Origin: Rhodocyclaceae bacterium
Lineage (GTDB): Bacteria; Pseudomonadota; Gammaproteobacteria; Burkholderiales; CAIKXV01
Assembly: GCA_020248265.1 (NCBI GenBank)
Contig: JADCHX010000011.1
Span: forward strand, 1 to 64,000
DNA: 64,000 nt
Reading direction: 5' to 3'
This document shows, one piece after another, positions 47,281-55,555 of this stretch. Positions within the stretch are counted from its first letter, which is position 1. The number at the start of each line of letters is the position of its first letter. The position numbers and the translations under genes are program-made. The notes below the pieces were generated by a model that saw only the letters and a program-made list of their open reading frames with translations, did no database searches and had not been told where the DNA came from.

Positions 47281-47298
47281 GGGCGTGTAGTTGAAATG

Positions 47299-47315
47299 GA
47301 TATCAAAAAGATATC
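47299..47315 (-). promoter_or_regulatory. Candidate toxin-antitoxin operator (paired GATATC sites)
   Basis: Two GATATC palindromes (47299-47304 and 47310-47315), each followed by AAA, sit about 19-35 bp upstream of the antitoxin start in an AT-rich patch. The 11-bp centre-to-centre spacing puts them on one helix face. This is the usual place for an autoregulated antitoxin to bind. Confidence 0.5.
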
Positions 47316-47347
47316 AAATGCGCCAAGCCACGTCAAGGCGTGGCGCC

Positions 47348-47839
47348 TCAGCGAACCTCGAACTCCCCGTTGATCTCCACCGCGATCCCGCGCGGCAGCG
47401 ACACATGCCCGACCGCCGACCGTGCATGGCAGCCCGCCTCCGCCCCGAACAGTTCGAAGAACAGGTCCGAGGCGCCGTCGATCACCTGTGGCGGCTGGTG
47501 GAAGTCGGGCGTGCAGTTGACCATGCCGAACAGGCGCAGCACGCGCTTCACATGGTCGAGCGAGCCGCAGTGCGCCTTGATCGTCGCGAGCATGGTCAGG
47601 GCCACCGCGCGGGCGGTCGCATAGCCTTCGTCGATCGTGATGTCGACGCCGAACTTGCCGGTCTGCCGCACGCCGGGCAGCTTCGGCAGGTCGAGGCCGT
47701 GGCCGGACAGGTAGAGGATGTTGCCGGCCTGGGTGCAGCCGGTGCGGTTGTTCTTCGGGAAGACGAAGGGCGGCGGCAGGGTGTAGCCCATCGCGGCGAG
47801 GCGTGCCTCTACGCTTGCGGTACCGGCGGCTGGGGTCAT
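47348..47839 (-). CDS. RidA-family (YjgF/L-PSP) protein, single domain
   Basis: RidA proteins deaminate reactive enamines/imines made by PLP enzymes. I place the start at ATG 47839 (MTPAAGT), giving 163 aa; the open frame extends upstream. The RidA fold is seen from NRTGCTQAGNILYLSGHGLD through TARAVALTMLATIKAHCGSLDHVKRVLRLFGMV (shown in parts) to SAVGHVSLPRGIAVEINGEFEV. The Arg before SAV (HARSAVGHVSLPRG) aligns with the conserved substrate-binding Arg105 of E. coli RidA. The N-terminus is longer than the 128-aa type. It is divergent from the triple-RidA gene. Confidence 0.88.
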   Translation of the reverse strand: MTPAAGTASVEARLAAMGYTLPPPFVFPKNNRTGCTQAGNILYLSGHGLDLPKLPGVRQTGKFGVDITIDEGYATARAVALTMLATIKAHCGSLDHVKRVLRLFGMVNCTPDFHQPPQVIDGASDLFFELFGAEAGCHARSAVGHVSLPRGIAVEINGEFEVR

Positions 47840-47877
47840 CTCGTTCGTCCTCGCTTCGTTGCGTGGGCATGCGGTGC

Positions 47878-47895
47878 ATCGGGCTCGAGCCCGAT
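47878..47895. promoter_or_regulatory. Perfect 18-nt palindrome in the divergent RidA/triple-RidA promoter region
   Basis: ATCGGGCTCGAGCCCGAT is fully self-complementary and lies between the two divergent start codons (47839 and 47928), 39 and 32 bp away. It abuts TACAAT (47895-47900), a possible -10 for the plus-strand gene. It is a strong candidate for a shared operator, for example for a dimeric regulator encoded elsewhere. Confidence 0.55.
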
Positions 47896-47927
47896 ACAAT
47901 CGTACATCGATCATCAACGGACCTTCC

Positions 47928-49256
47928 ATGGCTACGCGAAAGACTCCCCCCAGCCTGCCGCAGGGCGCGGTCACCGCGCTGCTGCCGGTCGAGATCCAGC
48001 CCGGCCACGTGCGCTATGCCCCCGGCATCCGCGCCGGCCGCTGGGTGTTCGCCACCGGCCACAAGGGCACGGCCGACTTCGTCACCGGCATGGCACCCGA
48101 GGTGGTCGATGCCGAAGCGCCGCGCCACGGCGTGCCGAAGTACAAGAAAGAGGCGCGGCAGGTGTTCGCCAACTTCGCCAAGGTGCTCAAGGCCGGCGGC
48201 AGCGACCGCTCGCATGTGGTGCGCGTCGACCAGTACTACACCGGCGGTCATGTGGTCGATGCCTACCATGAGGTGCGGCGCGAGTTCTTCCGGGGCCATG
48301 TGCCGCCGAGTACGTCGAACCTGCACCAGAAGTTCCTGCTCGACGGGCAGGACATGGAAGTGCAACTGATGGCGGTGGCCACCGACAGCGGCTTCGCGCC
48401 GACCCAGCATCGCCCGGCCAACCTGCCGGTGCATGCGACCTCGGGCTACAGCCCGGTGCTCACCTGCGGCGACCATGTGTTCATCGCCGGCCAGACCTCG
48501 GAAGCGCTGAAGACCGAGGAAGGCCCGCTCGACCCGGCCGCGCGCATGCCGGCCGGTCACCTGTGGAAGGGCACGCCGATCAAGCTCGAGGCGAACTTCG
48601 CCATCGAGCGCAAGCTGAAGCCCGCGCTGGCGGTGGTCGGCAACACGCTGGCCGACGTGGTCAAGGCGCAGGTCTACCTGCGCGACATCGACGACGTGCC
48701 GGCGTTCAACGAGGTGTGGGCCGAGCAGTTCGGCGGTGACATCCCGGCGACGACCATCATCACGACCTCGAACCCGGGCTTCATCTGCGAGACCGGGCGT
48801 ATCGAGATCAACACGATCAGCCTGAAGAATGGCGGGCGCACGAAGAAGAAGCTGATCGATGCCGGCGTGCCGGTCGCGTTCGCCGGCCATCCGCAGGCGA
48901 TGCGTGCCGGCGACCTGCTGTTCCTGTCCGGGCTGATGGCGGTGGATGCACGTGGTGCACTGGCGCCGGACGTGCGCATCGATCCGCGCCAGCCGTGGTT
49001 CGGCACCCCGGCCGAGCTGCAGATGAACCGCATCCTCGAGCAGGCCGAGGCGATCTGCCGCAAGGCGGGCACCTCGCTCGCCAACACGGTGCGCGCGCAG
49101 CAGTTCCACACCGATCTCTCCGGCTTCCACCCGGCCTGGCGGGCGTGGCAGAAGCACCTGCCCGGCCATTACCTGCCGTTCTCGGCGATCGAGATACCGG
49201 CGCTGGCAGTGCCGGGCGCGGTGGTGATGCTGGACCTGTGGGTGTACGTGCCGTGA
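47928..49256 (+). CDS. Three tandem RidA-like domains in one protein
   Basis: The start is ATG 47928 (MATRKTPPS). The 442-aa protein has three RidA/YjgF-type domains in series: about 28-152 (RAGRWVFATGHKGT, FANFAKVLKAGGS, HVVRVDQYYTG), about 170-298 (CGDHVFIAGQTSEAL, PALAVVGNTLADVVKAQVYL) and about 314-441 (RAGDLLFLSGLMAVDARG, LEQAEAICRKAGTSLANTVRA). The Arg expected in the RSAVEV-like position is missing in all three, unlike the adjacent single RidA. Ordinary RidA is a homotrimer, so one chain could fold as a pseudo-trimer. A Bug gene and an M20 gene follow. The function is unknown. Confidence 0.88.
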   Translation: MATRKTPPSLPQGAVTALLPVEIQPGHVRYAPGIRAGRWVFATGHKGTADFVTGMAPEVVDAEAPRHGVPKYKKEARQVFANFAKVLKAGGSDRSHVVRVDQYYTGGHVVDAYHEVRREFFRGHVPPSTSNLHQKFLLDGQDMEVQLMAVATDSGFAPTQHRPANLPVHATSGYSPVLTCGDHVFIAGQTSEALKTEEGPLDPAARMPAGHLWKGTPIKLEANFAIERKLKPALAVVGNTLADVVKAQVYLRDIDDVPAFNEVWAEQFGGDIPATTIITTSNPGFICETGRIEINTISLKNGGRTKKKLIDAGVPVAFAGHPQAMRAGDLLFLSGLMAVDARGALAPDVRIDPRQPWFGTPAELQMNRILEQAEAICRKAGTSLANTVRAQQFHTDLSGFHPAWRAWQKHLPGHYLPFSAIEIPALAVPGAVVMLDLWVYVP

Positions 49257-49318
49257 CAAACGGCAACGACCGGCACCCTTCTTGCTCGAACCCGGACACT
49301 CCAACGTCGAGGATAGCC

Positions 49319-50341
49319 ATGAACCGTCATTCACCGTCCCGTCCGTCGAACCTGCCGCGCCGCACGTTGGTCGCCGCCGTGGCTTCTGCACTGCTGGCCG
49401 GTCCGGGCCTTGCGCTTGCACAGCCGGCCGACCCGGCCGCGGGTTACCCGTCGCAGCCGATCCGCTTCATCATCCCGGCGACCGCCGGCGGCGGCACCGA
49501 CGTGATCACCCGGGTGATCGCGAAGTACATGACCGAGGCCTGGAATTCGCCGGTGCTGGTCGAGAACCGGGCCGGTGCCGGCGGCGTGATCGCCGCGCAG
49601 TACGTGGCCACGCAGAAGCCCGATGGCTATACGTTTCTGGCCATTCCCAGTGCGTTCGGCGTGCGTTCCGCGATCGATCCGAAGCTGCCCTACGATCCGC
49701 TGAAGGCGTTCGTCGGCGTCGGACAGACGGCGCGTTCGCCGAGCTTCATGGTCGTGTCGCCGGCGCGCGGCTTCAAGACGCTGAAGGACCTGGTCGCCTT
49801 CGCCAAGGCGCAGCCGCAGGGCGTTGTATACGGATCGGCTGGTGTCGGCAGCACCGCGCACCTGCATGCCGCGGCGACCGCGCATCTGGCGGGCTTCAAG
49901 GCAGACCATGTCGCCTACAAGGGCACGCCGGAAGCGGTGAACGATGCGATGAACGGCCGCGTGCTGTACGCCTTCGCGCCCGGGCCCAATGCACTGCCGC
50001 TGGCGCGCGAAGGCAAGCTGCAGATCCTGGTCAGCAGCTCGCTCGCGGGTACCAAGTACATGCCCGGCCTGCAGTCGCTGGCGCAGGCAGGCGTGCCCGG
50101 CTACGAGAGCGAAGACTGGTTCGGCGTGCTCGCGCCTGCCGGTACGCCGCTGGTCATCCGCGAGCGGGTGTCGAAAGAGATGGCGCGCATCCTGGCGCTG
50201 CCCGAGGTGCTCGAGCGGTTCAGCGCGTTCGGCGCCGAACCGGTATCGTCGAGCCCGCAGGTGTTCGACGCGTTCGTGCGTGACTACATCATCCGCACCC
50301 GCAAGCTCGCCGAGCAGATCGGCATGAAGCCGGAAGGCTGA
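49319..50341 (+). CDS. Bug/TctC-family substrate-binding protein
   Basis: The start is ATG 49319 behind GAGGATAGCC, 62 bp after the triple-RidA gene on the same strand. The 340-aa product has a signal peptide (TLVAAVASALLAGPGLALAQ) and the Bug blocks PSQPIRFIIPATAGGGTDV, LVENRAGAGGVIAAQYVA, VAYKGTPEAVNDAMNG and AQAGVPGYESEDWFGV. Its stop is 10 nt before the M20 gene. It probably supplies the ligand that the RidA and M20 proteins process. Confidence 0.93.
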   Translation: MNRHSPSRPSNLPRRTLVAAVASALLAGPGLALAQPADPAAGYPSQPIRFIIPATAGGGTDVITRVIAKYMTEAWNSPVLVENRAGAGGVIAAQYVATQKPDGYTFLAIPSAFGVRSAIDPKLPYDPLKAFVGVGQTARSPSFMVVSPARGFKTLKDLVAFAKAQPQGVVYGSAGVGSTAHLHAAATAHLAGFKADHVAYKGTPEAVNDAMNGRVLYAFAPGPNALPLAREGKLQILVSSSLAGTKYMPGLQSLAQAGVPGYESEDWFGVLAPAGTPLVIRERVSKEMARILALPEVLERFSAFGAEPVSSSPQVFDAFVRDYIIRTRKLAEQIGMKPEG

Positions 50342-50351
50342 GGAGGACACG

Positions 50352-51623
50352 ATGTTCGATCATCCCGACCATGCGCGCGCACTGGCGCTGATCACCCCGG
50401 AAGCGGTCCGCGACACCCTGGTCGAGATGGTCGACATCTGCAGCCCGACCGGGCGCGAGGCGGCGCTGGCCGAGTACATCGTGGCCCGCCTGCAGAAGTC
50501 CGGCATACGGTCGTACCTGCAGGAGGTGAGCCCGGGCCGCCCGAACGCGATCGGTGTGCTCTCCGGTACCGGCCGCGGCGACAACCTGCTGTTCACCGGG
50601 CACATGGACACCTCGTCCGACGGCGACGAGGACTACCTGCCAGCCGAAGGCTTCAAGCCGAAGGCGATCGTGCGCGACGGCTGGATCTGGGGCCTGGGCG
50701 CGAACAACATGAAGAGCGGCCTCGCCTCGGCGATGGTGGCGATGGAGGCGCTGGCCAAGGCCGGCGTGAAGCTCGAAGGCGACGTGCTCTACGGCGGCGT
50801 GGTGGGCGAGACCGAGAAGTGCCAGGTCGAGGAATTCCGCTCCGAGGCGCAGTCCGGCTACGGCATCGGCACTCGCTTCATGGTCACCCACGGTGTAACC
50901 GCCGACTACGGGCTGCTGTGCGAGCCGACCACGCTGCAGGTATCGACCGCCAACATGGGCGTCACCTGGTTCCGGATCACGGTGGCGGGAACGATGAGCC
51001 ATTCGGCCTGGTCGAACCGCCCGGTGGTGGTCAACGCGATCAACGAGATGCACGTGCTGCAGTCGATGCTGTTCGACTGGGCGAAGCAGTACAGCGCGAG
51101 CCACGAGTACAAGGGCGAGCGGCCGAACGTCACCTTCGCCGCGATCCGCGGCGGCCTGCCGTGGCGGGTGTCACGCAACCCGTGGGAGTGCAGCCTGTAC
51201 CTCGACGTGCGCACGATCCCGGGTACCACCACCGACGACCTGAAGCGGTCGTTGCGGCCAGTGCTGCGTGCGTTCGCGCAGGCGCGCAATTGCGCCGAGC
51301 CGATCATGGATGCCTATGTCAGCGACCCGCCGACCGACATCGGCGAGTCGCCGCTGATCAGCCAGGTGGTGATGGCGGCGCATCGCCATGTCACTGGCAC
51401 CGACTCTCAGTTCATCATCCGGCGGCCGGGCGCGGATGCAGTGCACCTGAGCAGCTACGGCGTGCCGACGCTGTGCTACGGGCCGGGCGGACGCAGCCAT
51501 CCGGACGTCAAGGGCAGCCAGATGCATGCGGTCGGCGAGCATGTGAACATCGATGACCTCTATACCGCCGCGAAGGTGTATCTGGCGACGGCGTTCGAGG
51601 TGTGCGGGAAGGTGCGCAGCTGA
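50352..51623 (+). CDS. M20-family (ArgE/DapE-type) amidohydrolase/peptidase
   Basis: M20 enzymes are di-zinc hydrolases of amide bonds. The 423-aa protein has FTGHMDTSSDG (His84, Asp86), the GLGANNMKSG motif (114-123), GETEK (about 152-156), and a dimerisation insert containing TMSHSAWSNRPVVVNAINE. At residue 119 the usual bridging Asp of the GxGxxDMKGG motif is Asn, and the later EE pair is GETE, so metal binding may differ. It is 10 nt downstream of a Bug gene. The natural substrate is unknown. Confidence 0.88.
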   Translation: MFDHPDHARALALITPEAVRDTLVEMVDICSPTGREAALAEYIVARLQKSGIRSYLQEVSPGRPNAIGVLSGTGRGDNLLFTGHMDTSSDGDEDYLPAEGFKPKAIVRDGWIWGLGANNMKSGLASAMVAMEALAKAGVKLEGDVLYGGVVGETEKCQVEEFRSEAQSGYGIGTRFMVTHGVTADYGLLCEPTTLQVSTANMGVTWFRITVAGTMSHSAWSNRPVVVNAINEMHVLQSMLFDWAKQYSASHEYKGERPNVTFAAIRGGLPWRVSRNPWECSLYLDVRTIPGTTTDDLKRSLRPVLRAFAQARNCAEPIMDAYVSDPPTDIGESPLISQVVMAAHRHVTGTDSQFIIRRPGADAVHLSSYGVPTLCYGPGGRSHPDVKGSQMHAVGEHVNIDDLYTAAKVYLATAFEVCGKVRS

Positions 51624-51683
51624 AGCGTTGAACGCGGCGGTACGCCAGAAGCGGCGTACCGCGGTCGGCGCCTGCCGTGCGCG

Positions 51684-52688
51684 CTATTCGACCTTCGCGC
51701 CGGTCGCCTGCACTACCTTGCGCCAGCGCTCGATCTCGCTGCGGATGAAGGTCGAGAACTCCGCCGGCGACGATTCGGTCAGGTCCATGCCCTGCGCCAT
51801 CAGCTTCTGGCGTACGCCAGCCTCGGCGATGGCCTTGCGGAACTCGCCGTTCAACTGCGCAACGATCGGCTCGGGCGTACCGCCGGTGGCGGAGAAGCCG
51901 AACCAGCCGCCGACATCGAAGCCGGGCAGGCCGGTCTCGGCCAGCGTGGCCATCTCGGGCACGGCGGCCATGCGTTTGGCGGAGGTGACGCCGAGGGAAC
52001 GCAGCCGGCCGGCCTTCACCGATTCGAGCACCACGGGCACGCTGGCGAATGCGATCATCGTCTCGCCCGATAGCACCGCTGTGGCGGAGGCCGGCGTGCT
52101 CTTGTAGGGCACGTGCACCAGCTTCGTGCCGGACATCATCGCGAACAGCTCGCCGGCCATATGCTGCGAGGTGCCCGAGCCAGCCGACGAGAAGGTGATC
52201 TCGCCGGGACGCTTGCGGGCGAGGGCGATCAGGTCCTTCACGTTCTTCACCGGCATCGACGGATGCACGACCAGCATGTTCGGATTGGTCGCGAGCAGGA
52301 TGATCGGCGCAAAGTCCTTGATCGGGTCGAAGTTCAGCTTCGCGTAGAGCGACGGATTGATGCCGTGGGTGCTGATGGTGGTGAGGAACAGGGTGTAGCC
52401 GTCGGCTGGTGAGCGTGCGGCGAGTTCCGCCGCGACGTTGCCGCCGGCACCGGGCCGGTTGTCGACCACCACCGGCTGGCCCATCTGGCGCGACAGCGGG
52501 TCGGCCATCACGCGCGAGATGATGTCGCCGACCGACCCGGGTCCGATGGTGACCAGGATGCGCAGCGGCTTGGACGGGAACTTCTGGGCGAAGGCATCCG
52601 ACGGGGCGGCCAGCGCGCACAGTGCCGCAGCGAGGGCGGCAGCGGCGGTCGAAAGACGGGTGTCGGGGGTGAACGTGATCATCGTCAT
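51684..52688 (-). CDS. Bug/TctC-family substrate-binding protein
   Basis: The start is ATG 52688 (MTMITFTPD); the open frame begins earlier. The 334-aa product has a signal peptide (AAAALAAALCALAAPSDAFA) and the family motifs FPSKPLRILVTIGPGSVGD, VVDNRPGAGGNVAAELAAR, VHVPYKSTPASATAVL and LAETGLPGFDVGGWFG. It lies downstream of the M81 gene on the same strand, with the palindrome array in the 180-bp gap. It converges on the M20 gene. Confidence 0.92.
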   Translation of the reverse strand: MTMITFTPDTRLSTAAAALAAALCALAAPSDAFAQKFPSKPLRILVTIGPGSVGDIISRVMADPLSRQMGQPVVVDNRPGAGGNVAAELAARSPADGYTLFLTTISTHGINPSLYAKLNFDPIKDFAPIILLATNPNMLVVHPSMPVKNVKDLIALARKRPGEITFSSAGSGTSQHMAGELFAMMSGTKLVHVPYKSTPASATAVLSGETMIAFASVPVVLESVKAGRLRSLGVTSAKRMAAVPEMATLAETGLPGFDVGGWFGFSATGGTPEPIVAQLNGEFRKAIAEAGVRQKLMAQGMDLTESSPAEFSTFIRSEIERWRKVVQATGAKVE

Positions 52689-52824
52689 GTGTACTGGCGC
52701 GGCGCAGGATGGATCGGGCCAACATTGTGGCACCGCGAGCGGGTGAGCGGGTGGCCTTGGAGAAGGACCGAGCGCTGAAGCTGATCTTCACGCCGACCGC
52801 CGGCAACTACCTCGCCAGGACGCG

Positions 52825-52872
52825 TTGGGGTCTGACCCCGGGGTCAGACCCCGGGGTCAGACCCCAGGGTCA
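52825..52872. repeat. Array of a 13-nt palindromic unit (copy 1)
   Basis: The 48-nt block is GGGGTCTGACCCC followed by two GGGGTCAGACCCC units and a partial one, after TT. Each unit is itself palindromic around the central base. A very similar block lies at 58748-58790 in the same orientation. The stop codon of the M81 gene (52870-52872) lies inside the end of this block, so the repeat forms part of that gene's 3' end. Such short GGGGTCAGACCCC repeats resemble REP-type elements; no transposase is present here. Confidence 0.75.
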
Positions 52873-54393
52873 GGCGGAGTTCACCGGCCGCGGTACGAAG
52901 CCCGGCCCGAGCGGGAACAGACGCACGCCGGCACGCAGCCGGCGGAAGGCGTACTGCGTCGTATCGACAATGTGTCCGCCGGGGGCGAGGGCGACCAGCA
53001 CGGTCTCGGCGATCGGCTGGAAGTCGGCGCGGAAATGCACGGTGCTCTTGAGCGCGAGGATGTTCTGCTCGGACGGTTCGATGCCCAGGTGCCGGAACGG
53101 TGACTGGTCGTGCGCCTGCATCCGCTTCGTGGTGACCACGATACCGACGCCCTCGGGCCCGCCGATGCGCAGCAAGGCCATCGGGCCGAGGTCGACCTGG
53201 CGGCCACCGACCGAGGGGCCTGTGGTGGTGAACCTGCCATCGCCCAGGCGTTCGACATGGAAGGTTGCCTCGTAGGGATCGCTGCCTTCCGGGCCGAATC
53301 GTCCGCCCAGCGCGAGTGTCACATCGGCGCCCTGGCCAGCCGCATGCGCTGCCGCGGCGGACTGTGGATCGAAGAAGAACCCGAGCACTGCCTTGCGCGC
53401 GTGGTTGCGCACCAGCGCGGCGAGCAGCCCGGTGGTGTCACCGGTGCCGCCGGCGCCCGGATTGTCCTGCGTATCGGCGATCACCACCGGCCGCGTAGCC
53501 GTCTCGGCGATGCGCATCGCCTGCTGCACTGCTTCGTCTGGCAGCAGCAGCGGTTGCGCGAACTCGGCCTCGCGCGCCTCGATGTCGTGCAGCAGCGCAT
53601 CTGCCGCCGCATCGGCAGCGGCCTGGGTCCATGCGTAAACCACGACCGATGGTCCGCAGTCGTACAGGTCGGCCGGCGGGAAGCCGGCGAGGTAGGCGAC
53701 GCTCAGAACATCGCCCTGCTCCAGCCGCGCCGAGTGCTCGATGATCGCCTTGGATGGGTCGATCATGGTGCACTGCGAGTTCAGCGGCAGCAGGAACGCC
53801 GCCTTGCGCAGCGCGCGGCCTGCCGGGCGCCCGCGCTCGAGCACCTGCTTCAGCACTCGGGCGGCCCGCTCGCCGGTATCGACCCGGTCGACATGCGGAT
53901 AGGTACGGTAGGCCTCGACGCCATCTGCATGCGCCACCATCTCCGGCGTGACGTTCGCATGGTAGTCGAGGCTGTAGACGACCGGTACCGTGTCGCCCAC
54001 CGATGCGCGGATCCGCCGCAACAGTTCGCCCTCGCAATCCTCGAAGTCCTCGCAAACCGCCGCGCCGTGCAGGTCTAGGTAGATCGCATCGACTGGCATC
54101 GCCTGCGACAGCATGCCGACCATCTCGCCGGAGATGCGTTCGAACGCGTCCCGCGTGACATAGCCGCCGGCGCCGCCGCTGGTCCAGATGAGCGGCGCAT
54201 AGTCGTGCGCAGGCCCCATCTCCTTCAGGAAACCGGAAAGCGCGAAGCTGGTATCCGAAAGCCACTCGAGTACGTCTTGGCCTCGCACCAGCGGCGGCCG
54301 GTCGCGGTGCGCGGCGAAGTAGGCGAAGTCGGTGCGGGTGGGGACGAAGCAGTTGGTCTCGTGCTGGAAGCCGCCGATCGCGATGCGAGCCAT
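52870..54393 (-). CDS. M81-family (MlrC-like) metallopeptidase
   Basis: This 507-aa protein belongs to the family of microcystin-degradation enzyme MlrC. It starts MARIAIGGFQHETNCFVPTRTDF and has DAIYLDLHGAAV (Asp-x-His zinc ligands), VYSLDYHANVTPEMVAHADG and IADTQDNPGAGGTGDTTGLL. Characterised members linearise or cleave small peptides, though many paralogues have other amide substrates. The upstream Bug gene is 5 nt away on the same strand. The stop lies within the palindromic repeat array. Confidence 0.92.
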   Translation of the reverse strand: MARIAIGGFQHETNCFVPTRTDFAYFAAHRDRPPLVRGQDVLEWLSDTSFALSGFLKEMGPAHDYAPLIWTSGGAGGYVTRDAFERISGEMVGMLSQAMPVDAIYLDLHGAAVCEDFEDCEGELLRRIRASVGDTVPVVYSLDYHANVTPEMVAHADGVEAYRTYPHVDRVDTGERAARVLKQVLERGRPAGRALRKAAFLLPLNSQCTMIDPSKAIIEHSARLEQGDVLSVAYLAGFPPADLYDCGPSVVVYAWTQAAADAAADALLHDIEAREAEFAQPLLLPDEAVQQAMRIAETATRPVVIADTQDNPGAGGTGDTTGLLAALVRNHARKAVLGFFFDPQSAAAAHAAGQGADVTLALGGRFGPEGSDPYEATFHVERLGDGRFTTTGPSVGGRQVDLGPMALLRIGGPEGVGIVVTTKRMQAHDQSPFRHLGIEPSEQNILALKSTVHFRADFQPIAETVLVALAPGGHIVDTTQYAFRRLRAGVRLFPLGPGFVPRPVNSA

Positions 54394-54398
54394 GGTAT

Positions 54399-55397
54399 TC
54401 AGTCTCCCCCCTTGATGCCCGATGCCTTGACGATACGATCGATCTGTCCGGCGGCATGCTTCGCCAGCGCGAGCATCTGCTCGGGCGTGTTCGCGCCCGG
54501 CTCGGTGCCTGCCTGCAGCAGGCCGTTGCGGAGTTCGGGTACGTTCAGTGCCTTGCCGATCGCCGCCGAGAGCTGCTGCACGATCGGCCCTGGCGTCTGG
54601 CCCTGGGTGACGATCGCGTAGAACGGCGTGAACTCGAAGCCAGGCAGGCCGGCGGCCTCGGCCACGGTGGGTACGTCGGGCAACTGCGGCGAGCGGGTCG
54701 CCGAGGTCACGCCCAGCGCACGCAGCTTGCCGGCGCGAACGAACGAGATCGTGCCGCCGAGCACCGAGGTGCCCATCTCGACGCGGCCGGCCATCACGTC
54801 GATGTAGAGCTGGCTGGAGCCCTTGAACGGCACGTGGTTGATGTCGATCTTCGCCGCGCCGCGGAAGTACTCGGCCGCGAGGTGCGGCGTCGCGCCCACG
54901 CCCGAGGAGCCGTAGTTGAGTTCGCCCGGCCGCTTGCGCGCGAGCGCGATCAGCTCCTTCAGGGTCTTCACCGGCAGGGCGTTGTTCACGTAGAACACCA
55001 GCGGGAAGGTGCCGACCTTCGATACCCAGGCGAAGTCTTTCCAGGGGTCGACCGGCATCTCGGGCCGCAGGCTCCGAATGCCGGCGAGGCCGGAGGCTGC
55101 GAGCAGCAGCGTGTAGCCGTCGGGAGGCGCCTTGGCGGTGAACTCCCAGGCGACCAGCCCGCCCGCGCCGGGACGATACTCGACGACCACCGGCTGGTTC
55201 AACGCCTTCGCCAGCGGACCGGCGAGCAGCCGCGCATGCAGGTCGTCGCCGCCACCGGGCGGCGCGCGCACGATCAGCCGCAGCGGTTTGACCGGGAAGG
55301 ATTGTGCGATGGCTGGCGCTGCGTACGCGAGTGCGAGGGCGGCGGCCACGGCGGTGTACATCGGCGTGTGCCGCGGAGCATGCAGCTGCGACCCCAT
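54399..55397 (-). CDS. Bug/TctC-family substrate-binding protein
   Basis: The start is taken as ATG 55397 (MGSQLHAPRH), which has GGAGTC at a suitable distance; an ATG at 55409 is an alternative. The 332-aa protein has a signal peptide (YTAVAAALALAYAAPAIAQ) and Bug motifs FPVKPLRLIVRAPPGGGDD, VVEYRPGAGGLVAWEF, NHVPFKGSSQLYIDVMAG and EAAGLPGFEFTPFYAI. It is 5 nt upstream of the M81 gene, so its ligand is probably the M81 substrate or a product. Confidence 0.92.
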   Translation of the reverse strand: MGSQLHAPRHTPMYTAVAAALALAYAAPAIAQSFPVKPLRLIVRAPPGGGDDLHARLLAGPLAKALNQPVVVEYRPGAGGLVAWEFTAKAPPDGYTLLLAASGLAGIRSLRPEMPVDPWKDFAWVSKVGTFPLVFYVNNALPVKTLKELIALARKRPGELNYGSSGVGATPHLAAEYFRGAAKIDINHVPFKGSSQLYIDVMAGRVEMGTSVLGGTISFVRAGKLRALGVTSATRSPQLPDVPTVAEAAGLPGFEFTPFYAIVTQGQTPGPIVQQLSAAIGKALNVPELRNGLLQAGTEPGANTPEQMLALAKHAAGQIDRIVKASGIKGGD

Positions 55398-55555
55398 CGG
55401 AGACTCCATCGACTGGCGTGTGGAATGTAGGACAGCATATCGCTACTCGTGGCAGGACGTACGCTGGGTCAATCGGCTACGCTATCGAAGGTCGCAAGTT
55501 GTTCCGCGCGCGGCCAGGGACAGCAAGGCCATTCCAATCATCCGGGGGGAGCCGC

